NCBI GenBank assembly: GCA_947095585.1
Contig: OX352761.1
Location: 38,093,260 to 38,157,259 of the forward strand
DNA length: 64,000 bases
From: Nephrocerus scutellatus
Lineage: Eukaryota > Arthropoda > Insecta > Diptera > Pipunculidae
Reading direction: 5' to 3'
The stretch's first letter is position 1, and each line of letters opens with the position of its first letter. A program made the position numbers and the translations under genes. The notes beneath the pieces are model-generated. The model worked only from the letters and a program-made list of their open reading frames with translations. It ran no database searches and was not told the DNA's origin. This document shows positions 21,601 to 33,600 of this stretch, in pieces.

Positions 21601-24600
21601 GAGTAAGCAGTGTCTTTTGTTGATTAAGCAGTGTCTTTTTTTGAGGAAGCAGTGTCTTTTGTTGATTAAGCAGTCTTTGCTTAAACAGTTTCTTTTGTTG
21701 ATTAAGCAGTCTTTGATTAAGCAGTGTCTTTTTTGAGTAAGCAGTGACTTTTGTTGATTTAGCAGTCTTTGAGCAAGCAGTGTCTTTTGTTGATTAAGCA
21801 GTCTTTGATTAAGCAGTGTCTTTTTTGAGTAAGCAGTGACTTTTGTTGATTAAGCAGTGTCTTATTGATGAAGCAGTGTCTTTTTTGAGTAAGCAGTGTC
21901 TTTTGTTGATTAAGCAGTCTTTGAGCAAGCAGTGTCTTTTGTTGATTAAGCAGTCTTTGATTAAGCAGTGTCTTTTTTGAGTAAGCAGTGACTTTTGTTG
22001 ATTAAGCAGTGTCTTTTGTTGAGTAAGCAGTCTTTGATTAAGCAGTGTCTTTTTTGAGTAAGCAGTGTCTTTTGTTGATTAAGCAGTCTTTGATTAAGCA
22101 GTGTCTTTTTTGAGTAAGCAGTGTCTTTTGTTGATGCAACAGTCTTTGATTGAACAGTGTCTTTTGTTGATTAAGCAGTCTTTGATTAAGCAGTGTCTTT
22201 TTTGAGTAAGCAGTGTCTTTTGTTGAGTAAGCAAAGTCTTTTGTTGATTAAGCAGTCTTTAATTAAGCAGTGTCTTTTGTTGATGAAGCAGTCTTTGTTT
22301 AAGCAGTGTCTTTTTTGAGTAAGCAGTGTCTTTGATTAAGCAGCGTCTTTTATGAGTAAGCAGTGTCTTTTGTTGAGTAAGCAGTGTCTTTGATTAAGCA
22401 GCGTCTTTCTTGAGTAAGCAGTGTCTTTTGTTGACTAAGCAGTCTTTGATTAAACAGTTTCTTTTGTTGATTAAGCAGTCTTTGATTAAGCAGTGTCTTT
22501 TTGAGTAAGCAGTGTCTTTTGTTGATTAAGCAGTCTTTGATTAAGCAGTGTCTTTTTTTGAGGAAGCAGTGTCTTTTGTTGATTTAGCAGTCTTTTTAAA
22601 CAGTTTCTTTTGTTGATTAAGCAGTCTTTGATTAAGCAGTGTCTTTTTTGAGTAAGCAGTGACTTTTGTTGATTTAGCAGTGTCTTGTTGATTAAGCAGT
22701 CTTTGATTAAGCAGTGTCTTTTTTGAGTAAGCAGTGTCTTTTGTTGAGTAAGCAGTCTTTGATTAAGCAGTGTCTTTTTTGAGTAAGCAGTGTCTTTTGT
22801 TGATTAAGCAGTCTTTAAGCAAGCAGTGTCTTTTGTTGATTAAGCAGTCTTTGATTAAGCAGTGTCATTTTTGAGTAAGCAGTGTCTTTGATTAAGCAGC
22901 GTCTTTCTTGATTAAGCAGTGTCTTTTGTTGAGTAAGCAGTGTCTTTTGTTGATTAAGCAGTGTCTTTTTTGAGTAATCATTTTCGTTTGTTGAGTAAGC
23001 AGTGTCTTTTGTTGATTAAGCAGTCTTTTGTTGATTAAGCAGTCTTTGATTAAGCAGTGTCTTTTTAGAGTAAGCAGTGTCTTTTGTTGATTAAGCAGTC
23101 TTTTGTTGATTAAGCAGTGTCTTTTTTGAGTAAGCAGTGTCTTTTGTTGATGCAACAGTCTTTGATTGAACAGTGTCTTTTGTTGATTAAGCAGTCTTTG
23201 ATTAAGCAGTGTCTTTTTTGAGTAAGCAGTGTCTTTTGTTGAGTAAGCAAAGTCTTTTGTTGATTAAGCAGTCTTTAATTAAGCAGTGTCTTTTGTTGAT
23301 TAAGCAGTCTTTGTTTAAGCAGTGTCTTTTTTTTAGTCTTTGATAAAGCAGTGTCTTTTTTGAGTAAGCAGTGTCTTTGATTAAGCAGCGTCTTTTTTGA
23401 GTAAGCAGTGTCTTTTGTTGAGTAAGCAGTGTCTTTGATTAAGCAGCGTCTTTCTTGAGTAAGCAGTGTCTTCTGTTGAGTAAGCAGTGTCTTTTGTTGA
23501 CTAAGCAGTCTTTGATTAACAGTGCCTTTTTTAGTAAGCAGTATCTTTGATTAAGCAGCGTCTTTTTTGAGTTAGCAGTGTCTTTGTTGAGTAAACAGTC
23601 TTTAATTAAGCAGTGTCTTTTTTGAGCAAGCAGTGTCTTTTGTTAATTAAGCAGTCTTTTGTTGATTAAGCAGTCTTTGATTAAGCAGTGTCTTTTTTGA
23701 GTAAGCAGTGACTTTTGTTGATTAAGCAGTGTCTTATTGATGAAGCAGTCTTTGATTAAGCAGTGTCTTTTTTGAGTAAGCAGTGTCTTTTGTTGAGTAA
23801 GCAGTGTCTTTTATGAGTAAGCAGTGTCTTTTGTTGATTAAGCAGTCTTTTGTTGATTAAGCAGTCTTTGATTAAGCAGTGTCTTTTTTGAGTAAGCAGT
23901 GTCTTTTGTTGATGCAACAGTCTTTGATTGAACAGTGTCTTTTGTTGATTAAGCAGTCTTTGATTAAGCAGTGTCTTTTTTTGAGGAAGCAGTGTCTTTT
24001 GTTGATTAAGCAGTCTTTGATTAAGCAGTGTCTTTTTTTGAGGAAGCAGTGTCTTTTGTTGATTAAGCAGTCTTTGATTAAGCAGTGTCTTTTTTTGAGG
24101 AAGCAGTGTCTTTTGTTGATTAAGCAGTCTTTGATTAAGCAGTGTCTTTTTTTGAGGAAGCAGTGTCTTTTGTTGATTAAGCAGTCTTTGATTAAGCAGT
24201 TTAAGCAGTGTCTTTTTTGAGTAAGCAGTGTCTTTTGTTGAGTAAGCAGTCTTTGATTAAGCAGTGTCTTTTTTTGAGGAAGCAGTGTCTTTTGTTGATT
24301 AAGCAGTCTTTGATTAAACAGTTTCTTTTGTTGATTAAGCAGTCTTTGATTAAGCAGTGTCTTTTTTGACTAAGCAGTGACTTTTGTTGATTTAGCAGTG
24401 TCTTGTTGATTAAGCAGTCTTTGATTAAGCAGTGTCTTTTTTGAGTAAGCAGTGTCTTTTGTTGAGTAAGCAGTGTCTTTGATTAAGCAGCGTCTTCCTT
24501 GAGTAAGCAGTGTCTTCTGTTGAGTAAGCAGTGTCTTTTGTTGATTAAGCAGTCTTTGATTAAACAGTTTCTTTTGTTGATTAAGCAGTCTTTGATTAAG

Positions 24601-27600
24601 CAGTCTTTGATTAAGCAGTGTCTTTTTGAGTAAGCAGTGTCTTTTGTTGATTAAGCAGTCTTTGACTAAGCAGTTTCTTTTGTTGATTAAGCAGTCTTTG
24701 ATTAAGCAGCGTCTTTTTGAGTAAGCAGTGTCTTTTGTTGATTAAGCAGTCTTTGATTAAGCAGTGTCTTTGATTAAGCAGCGTCTTTCTTGAGTAAGCA
24801 GTGTCTTCTGTTGAGTAAGCAGTGTCTTTTGTTGACTAAGCAGTCTTTGATTAAACAGTTTCTTTTGTTGATTAAGCAGTGTCTTTTTGAGTAAGAAGTG
24901 TCTTTTGTTGATTAAGCAGTGTCTTTTTTTGAGGAAGCAGTGCCTTTTGTTGATTTAGCAGTCTTTTTAAACAGTTTCTTTTGTTGATTAAGCAGTGTCT
25001 TTTTTGAGTAAGCAGTGACTTTTGTTGATTTAGCAGTGTCTTGTTGATTAAGCAGTCTTTGATTAAGCAGTGTCTTTTTTGAGTAAGCAGTGTCCTTTGT
25101 TGAGTAAGCAGTCTTTGATTAAGCAGTGTCTTTTTTGAGTAAGCAGTGTCTTTTGTTGATTAAGCAGTCTTTGAGCAAGCAGTGTCTTTTGTTGATTAAG
25201 CAGTCTTTGATTAAGCAGTGTCTTTTTTGAGTAAGCAGTGACTTTTGTTGATTAAGCAGTGTCTTATTGATGAAGCAGTCTTTGATTAAGCAGTGTCTTT
25301 TTTGAGTAAGCAGTGTCTTTTGTTGATTAAGCAGACTTTGTTTGAGCAGTGTCTTTTGTTGAGTAAGCAGTGTCTTTGATTAAGCATTGTCTTTATATAT
25401 GTAAGCAGTGTCTTTTGTTGAGTAAGCAGTGTCTTTTGTTGAGTAAGCAAAGTCTTTTGTTGATTAAGCAGTCTTTGATTAAGCAGTGTCTTTTTTGAGT
25501 AAGCAGTGACTTTTGTTGATTAAGCAGTGACTTATTGATGAAGCAGTCTTTGATTAAGCAGTGTCTTTTTTGAGTAAGCAGTGTCTTTTGTTGAGTAAGC
25601 AGTCTTTGATTAAGCAGTGTCTTTTATGAGTAAGCAGTGTCTTTTGTTGATTAAGCAGTCTTTTGTTGATTAAGCAGTCTTTGATTAAGCAGTGTCTTTT
25701 TTGAGTAAGCAGTGTCTTTTATTTATGCAACAGTCTTTGATTGAACAGTGTCTTTTGTTGATTAAGCAGTCTTTGATTAAGCAGATTAAGCAGTGTCTTT
25801 TTTGAGTAAGCAGTGTCTTTTGTTGAGTAAGCAGTCTTTGATTAAGCAGTGTCTTTTGTTGATTAAGCAGTCTTTGATTAAACAGTTTCTTTTGTTGATT
25901 AAGCAGTCTTTGATTAAGCAGTGTCTTTTTTGACTAAGCAGTGACTTTTGTTGATTTAGCAGTGTCTTGTTGATTAAGCAGTCTTTGATTAAGCAGTGTC
26001 TTTTTTTAGTTATCAGTGTCTTTTGTTGAGTAAGCAGTGTCTTTGATTAAGCAGCGTCTTTCTTGAGTAAGCAGTGTCTTCTGTTGAGTAAGCAGTGTCT
26101 TTTGTTGATTAAGCAGTCTTTGATTAAACAGTTTCTTTTGTTGATTAAGCAGTCTTTGATTAAGCAGTGTCTTTTTGAGTAAGCAGTGTCTTTTGTTGAT
26201 TAAGCAGTCTTTGATTAAGCAGTGTCTTTTTTTGAGGAAGCAGTGTCTTTTGTTGATTAAGCAGTCTTTGATTAAACAGTTTCTTTTGTTGATTAAGCAG
26301 TCTTTGATTAAGCAGTGTCTTTTTTGAGTAAGCAGTGACTTTTGTTGATTTAGCAGTGTCTTGTTGATTAAGCAGTCTTTGATTAATCAGTGTCTTTTGT
26401 TGATTAAGCAGTCTTTGAGCAAGCAGTGTCTTTTGTTGATTAAGCAGTCTTTGATTAAGCAGTGTCTTTTTTGAGTAAGCAGTGACTTTTGTTGATTAAG
26501 CAGTGTCTTATTGATGAAGAAGTCTTTGATTAAGCAGTGTCTTTTTTGAGTAAGCAGTGTCTTTTGTTGAGTAAGCAGTCTTTGATTAAACAGTGTCTTT
26601 TTTGAGTAAGCAGTGTCTTTTGTTGATTAAGCAGTCTTTTGTTGATTAAGCAGTCTTTTATTCAGCAGTGCCTTTTTTGAGTAAGCAGTGTCTTTGATTA
26701 AGCAGCGTCTTTTTTGAGTAAGCAGTGTCTTTTGTTGAGTAAGCAGTGTCTTTGATTAAGCAGCGTCTTTCTTGATTAAGCAGTGTCTTTTGTTGAGTAA
26801 GCAGTGTCTTTTGTTGATTAAGCAGTGTCTTTTTTGAGTAATCATTGTCGTTTGTTGAGTAAGCAGTCTCTTTTGTTGAGTAAGCAGTCTTTGATTAAGC
26901 AGTGTCTTTTTTGAGTAAGCAGTGTCTTTTGTTGATAAGCAGTCTTTGATTAAGCAGTGTCTTTGATTAAGCAGCGTCTTTCTTGAGTAAGCAGTGTCTT
27001 CTGTTGAGTAAGCAGTGTCTTTTGTTGACTAAGCAGTCTTTGATTAAACAGTTTCTTTTGTTGATTAAGCAGTGTCTTTTTGAGTAAGAAGTGTCTTTTG
27101 TTGATTAAGCAGTGTCTTTTTTTGAGGAAGCAGTGTCTTTTGCTGATTTTGCAGTCTTTTTAAACAGTTTCTTTTGTTGATTAAGCAGTGTCTTTTTTGA
27201 GTAAGCAGTGACTTTTGTTGATTTAGCAGTGTCTTGTTGATTAAGCAGTCTTTGATTAAGCAGTGTCTTTTTTGAGTAAGCAGTGTCCTTTGTTGAGTAA
27301 GCAGTCTTTGATTAAGCAGTGTCTTTTTTGAGTAAGCAGTGTCTTTTGTTGATTAAGCAGTCTTTGAGCAAGCAGTGTCTTTTGTTGATTAAGCAGTCTT
27401 TGATTAAGCAGTGTCTTTTTTGAGTAAGCAGTGACTTTTGTTGATTAAGCAGTGTCTTATTGATGAAGCAGTCTTTGATTAAGCAGTGTCTTTTTTGAGT
27501 AAGCAGTGTCTTTTGTTGAGTAAACAGTCTTTGATTAAGCAGTGTCGTTTTTGAGTAAGCAGTGTCTTTTGTTGATTAAGCAGTCTTTTGTTGATTAAGC

Positions 27601-30600
27601 AGTCTTTGATTAAGCAGTGCCTTTTTTAGTAAGCAGTGTTTTTGATTAAGCAGCGTCTTTTTTGAGTTAGCAGTGTCTTTGTTGAGTAAACAGTGTCTTT
27701 GATTAAGCAGCGTCTTTCTTGATTAAGCAGTGTCTTTTGTTGAGTAAGCAGTGTCTTTTGTTGATTAAGCAGTGTCTTTTTTGAGTAATCATTTTCGTTT
27801 GTTGAGTAAGCAGTGTCTTTTGTTGATTAAGCAGACTTTGTTTGAGCAGTGTCTTTTGTTGAGTAAGCAGTGTCTTTGATTAAGCATTGTCTTTATATAT
27901 GTAAGCAGTGTCTTTTGTTGAGTAAGCAGTGTCTTTTGTTGAGTAAGCAAAGTCTTTTGTTGATTAAGCAGTCTTTGATTAAGCAGTGTCTTTTTTGAGT
28001 AAGCAGTGACTTTTGTTGATTAAGCAGTGACTTATTGATGAAGCAGTCTTTGATTAAGCAGTGTCTTTTTTGAGTAAGCAGTGTCTTTTGTTGAGTAAGC
28101 AGTCTTTGATTAAGCAGTGTCTTTTATGAGTAAGCAGTGTCTTTTGTTGATTAAGCAGTCTTTTGTTGATTAAGCAGTCTTTGATTAAGCAGTGTCTTTT
28201 TTGAGTAAGCAGTGTCTTTTATTTATGCAACAGTCTTTGATTGAACAGTGTCTTTTGTTGATTAAGCAGTCTTTGATTAAGCAGATTAAGCAGTGTCTTT
28301 TTTGAGTAAGCAGTGTCTTTTGTTGAGTAAGCAGTCTTTGATTAAGCAGTGTCTTTTGTTGATTAAGCAGTCTTTGATTAAACAGTTTCTTTTGTTGATT
28401 AAGCAGTCTTTGATTAAGCAGTGTCTTTTTTGACTAAGCAGTGACTTTTGTTGATTTAGCAGTGTCTTGTTGATTAAGCAGTCTTTGATTAAGCAGTGTC
28501 TTTTTTTAGTAAGCAGTGTCTTTTGTTGAGTAAGCAGTGTCCTTGATTAAGCAGCGTCTTTCTTGAGTAAGCAGTGTCTTCTGTTGAGTAAGCAGTGTCT
28601 TTTGTTGATTAAGCAGTCTTTGATTAAACAGTTTCTTTTGTTGATTAAGCAGTCTTTGATTAAGCAGTGTCTTTTTGAGTAAGCAGTGTCTTTTGTTGAT
28701 TAAGCAGTCTTTGATTAAGCAGTGTCTTTTTTTGAGGAAGCAGTGTCTTTTGTTGATTAAGCAGTCTTTGATTAAACAGTTTCTTTTGTTGATAAAGCAG
28801 TCTTTGATTAAGCAGTGTCTTTTTTGACTAAGCAGTGTCTTTCGTTGAGTAAGCAGTCTTTGATTAAGCAGTGTCTTTTTTGAGTAAGCAGTGTCTTTTG
28901 TTGATTAAGCAGTCTTTGATTAAGCAGTGTCTTTTTTGAGTAAGCAGTGTCTTTCGTTGAGTAAGCAGTCTTTGATTAAGCAGTGTCTTTTTTGAGTAAG
29001 CAGTGACTTTTGTTGATTTAGCAGTGTCTTGTTGATTAAGCAGTCTTTGATTAATCAGTGTCTTTTTTGAGTAAGCAGTGTCTTTTGTTGATTAAGCAGT
29101 CTTTGAGCAAGCAGTGTCTTTTGTTGATTAAGCAGTGTCTTTTTTGAGTAAGCAGTGACTTTTGTTGATTAAGCAGTGTCTTATTGATGAAGCAGTCTTT
29201 GATTAAGCAGTGTCTTTTTTGAGTAAGCAGTGTCTTTTGTTGAGTAAGCAGTGTCTTTGATTAAGCAGCGTCTTTCTTGAGTAAGCAGTGTCTTCTGTTG
29301 AGTAAGCAGTGTCTTTTGTTGATTAAGCAGTCTTTGATTAAACAGTTTCTTTTGTTGATTAAGCAGTCTTTGATTAAGCAGTGTCTTTTTGAGTAAGCAG
29401 TGTCTTTTGTTGATTAAGCAGTCTTTGATTAAGCAGTGTCTTTTTTTGAGGAAGCAGTGTCTTTTGTTGATTAAGCAGTCTTTGATTAAGCAGTTTAAGC
29501 AGTGTCTTTTTTGAGTAAGCAGTGTCTTTTGTTGAGTAAGCAGTCTTTGATTAAGCAGTGTCTTTTTTTGAGGAAGCAGTGTCTTTTGTTGATTAAGCAG
29601 TCTTTGATTAAACAGTTTCTTTTGTTGATTAAGCAGTCTTTGATTAAGCAGTGTCTTTTTTGACTAAGCAGTGACTTTTGTTGATTTAGCAGTGTCTTGT
29701 TGATTAAGCAGTCTTTGATTAAGCAGTGTCTTTTTTGAGTAAGCAGTGTCTTTTGTTGAGTAAGCAGTGTCTTTGATTAAGCAGCGTCTTCCTTGAGTAA
29801 GCAGTGTCTTCTGTTGAGTAAGCAGTGTCTTTTGTTGATTAAGCAGTCTTTGATTAAACAGTTTCTTTTGTTGATTAAGCAGTCTTTGATTAAGCAGTCT
29901 TTGATTAAGCAGTGTCTTTTTGAGTAAGCAGTGTCTTTTGTTGATTAAGCAGTCTTTGACTAAGCAGTTTCTTTTGTTGATTAAGCAGTCTTTGATTAAG
30001 CAGTGTCTTTTTGAGTAAGCAGTGTCTTTTGTTGATTAAGCAGTCTTTGATTAAGCAGTGTCTTTGATTAAGCAGCGTCTTTCTTGAGTAAGCAGTGTCT
30101 TCTGTTGAGTAAGCAGTGTCTTTTGTTGACTAAGCAGTCTTTGATTAAACAGTTTCTTTTGTTGATTAAGCAGTGTCTTTTTGAGTAAGAAGTGTCTTTT
30201 GTTGATTAAGCAGTGTCTTTTTTTGAGGAAGCAGTGCCTTTTGTTGATTTAGCAGTCTTTTTAAACAGTTTCTTTTGTTGATTAAGCAGTGTCTTTTTTG
30301 AGTAAGCAGTGTCTTTTATTTATGCAACAGTCTTTGATTGAACAGTGTCTTTTGTTGATTAAGCAGTCTTTGATTAAGCAGATTAAGCAGTGTCTTTTTT
30401 GAGTAAGCAGTGTCTTTTGTTGAGTAAGCAGTCTTTGATTAAGCAGTGTCTTTTGTTGATTAAGCAGTCTTTGATTAAGCAGTGTCTTTTTTGACTAAGC
30501 AGTGACTTTTGTTGATTTAGCAGTGTCTTGTTGATTAAGCAGTCTTTGATTAAGCAGTGTCTTTTTTGACTAAGCAGTGACTTTTGTTGATTTAGCAGTG

Positions 30601-33600
30601 TCTTGTTGATTAAGCAGTCTTTGATTAAGCAGTGTCTTTTTTTAGTAAGCAGTGTCTTTTGTTGAGTAAGCAGTGTCCTTGATTAAGCAGCGTCTTTCTT
30701 GAGTAAGCAGTGTCTTCTGTTGAGTAAGCAGTGTCTTTTGTTGATTAAGCAGTCTTTGATTAAGCAGTGTCTTTTTTGAGTAAGCAGTGACTTTTGTTGA
30801 TTAAGCAGTGTCTTATTGATGAAGCAGTCTTTGATTAAGCAGTGTCTTTTTTGAGTAAGCAGTGTCTTTTGTTGAGTAAGCAGTGTCTTTGATTAAGCAG
30901 CGTCTTTCTTGAGTAAGCAGTGTCTTCTGTTGAGTAAGCAGTGTCTTTTGTTGATTAAGCAGTCTTTGATTAAACAGTTTCTTTTGTTGATTAAGCAGTC
31001 TTTGATTAAGCAGTGTCTTTTTGAGTAAGCAGTGTCTTTTGTTGATTAAGCAGTCTTTGATTAAGCAGTGTCTTTTTTTGAGGAAGCAGTGTCTTTTGTT
31101 GATTAAGCAGTCTTTGATTAAGCAGTTTAAGCAGTGTCTTTTTTGAGTAAGCAGTGTCTTTTGTTGAGTAAGCAGTCTTTGATTAAGCAGTGTCTTTTTT
31201 TGAGGAAGCAGTGTCTTTTGTTGATTAAGCAGTCTTTGATTAAACAGTTTCTTTTGTTGATTAAGCAGTCTTTGATTAAGCAGTGTCTTTTTTGACTAAG
31301 CAGTGACTTTTGTTGATTTAGCAGTGTCTTGTTGATTAAGCAGTCTTTGATTAAGCAGTGTCTTTTTTGACTAAGCAGTGACTTTTGTTGATTTAGCAGT
31401 GTCTTGTTGATTAAGCAGTCTTTGATTAAGCAGTGTCTTTTTTTAGTAAGCAGTGTCTTTTGTTGAGTAAGCAGTGTCCTTGATTAAGCAGCGTCTTTCT
31501 TGAGTAAGCAGTGTCTTCTGTTGAGTAAGCAGTGTCTTTTGTTGATTAAGCAGTCTTTGATTAAACAGTTTCTTTTGTTGATTAAGCAGTCTTTGATTAA
31601 GCAGTGTCTTTTTGAGTAAGCAGTGTCTTTTGTTGATTAAGCAGTCTTTGATTAAGCAGTGTCTTTTTTTGAGGAAGCAGTGTCTTTTGTTGATTAAGCA
31701 GTCTTTGATTAAACAGTTTCTTTTGTTGATAAAGCAGTCTTTGATTAAGCAGTGTCTTTTTTGACTAAGCAGTGTCTTTCGTTGAGTAAGCAGTCTTTGA
31801 TTAAGCAGTGTCTTTTTTGAGTAAGCAGTGTCTTTTGTTGATTAAGCAGTCTTTGATTAAGCAGTGTCTTTTTTGAGTAAGCAGTGTCTTTCGTTGAGTA
31901 AGCAGTCTTTGATTAAGCAGTGTCTTTTTTGAGTAAGCAGTGACTTTTGTTGATTTAGCAGTGTCTTGTTGATTAAGCAGTCTTTGATTAATCAGTGTCT
32001 TTTTTGAGTAAGCAGTGTCTTTTGTTGATTAAGCAGTCTTTGAGCAAGCAGTGTCTTTTGTTGATTAAGCAGTCTTTGATTAAGCAGTGTCTTTTTTGAG
32101 TAAGCAGTGACTTTTGTTGATTAAGCAGTGTCTTATTGATGAAGCAGTCTTTGATTAAGCAGTGTCTTTTTTGAGTAAGCAGTGTCTTTTGTTGAGTAAG
32201 CAGTGTCTTTGATTAAGCAGCGTCTTTCTTGAGTAAGCAGTGTCTTCTGTTGAGTAAGCAGTGTCTTTTGTTGATTAAGCAGTCTTTGATTAAACAGTTT
32301 CTTTTGTTGATTAAGCAGTCTTTGATTAAGCAGTGTCTTTTTGAGTAAGCAGTGTCTTTTGTTGATTAAGCAGTCTTTGATTAAGCAGTGTCTTTTTTTG
32401 AGGAAGCAGTGTCTTTTGTTGATTAAGCAGTCTTTGATTAAGCAGTTTAAGCAGTGTCTTTTTTGAGTAAGCAGTGTCTTTTGTTGAGTAAGCAGTCTTT
32501 GATTAAGCAGTGTCTTTTTTTGAGGAAGCAGTGTCTTTTGTTGATTAAGCAGTCTTTGATTAAACAGTTTCTTTTGTTGATTAAGCAGTCTTTGATTAAG
32601 CAGTGTCTTTTTTGACTAAGCAGTGACTTTTGTTGATTTAGCAGTGTCTTGTTGATTAAGCAGTCTTTGATTAAGCAGTGTCTTTTTTGAGTAAGCAGTG
32701 TCTTTTGTTGAGTAAGCAGTGTCTTTGATTAAGCAGCGTCTTCCTTGAGTAAGCAGTGTCTTCTGTTGAGTAAGCAGTGTCTTTTGTTGATTAAGCAGTC
32801 TTTGATTAAACAGTTTCTTTTGTTGATTAAGCAGTCTTTGATTAAGCAGTCTTTGAATAAGCAGTGTCTTTTTGAGTAAGCAGTGTCTTTTGTTGATTAA
32901 GCAGTCTTTGACTAAGCAGTTTCTTTTGTTGATTAAGCAGTCTTTGATTAAGCAGTGTCTTTTTGAGTAAGCAGTGTCTTTTGTTGATTAAGCAGTCTTT
33001 GATTAAGCAGTGTCTTTGATTAAGCAGCGTCTTTCTTGAGTAAGCAGTGTCTTCTGTTGAGTAAGCAGTGTCTTTTGTTGACTAAGCAGTCTTTGATTAA
33101 ACAGTTTCTTTTGTTGATTAAGCAGTGTCTTTTTGAGTAAGAAGTGTCTTTTGTTGATTAAGCAGTGTCTTTTTTTGAGGAAGCAGTGCCTTTTGTTGAT
33201 TTAGCAGTCTTTTTAAACAGTTTCTTTTGTTGATTAAGCAGTGTCTTTTTTGAGTAAGCAGTGTCTTTTATTTATGCAACAGTCTTTGATTGAACAGTGT
33301 CTTTTGTTGATTAAGCAGTCTTTGATTAAGCAGATTAAGCAGTGTCTTTTTTGAGTAAGCAGTGTCTTTTGTTGAGTAAGCAGTCTTTGATTAAGCAGTG
33401 TCTTTTGTTGATTAAGCAGTCTTTGATTAAACAGTTTCTTTTGTTGATTAAGCAGTCTTTGATTAAGCAGTGTCTTTTTTGACTAAGCAGTGACTTTTGT
33501 TGATTTAGCAGTGTCTTGTTGATTAAGCAGTCTTTGATTAAGCAGTGTCTTTTTTTAGTTATCAGTGTCTTTTGTTGAGTAAGCAGTGTCTTTGATTAAG

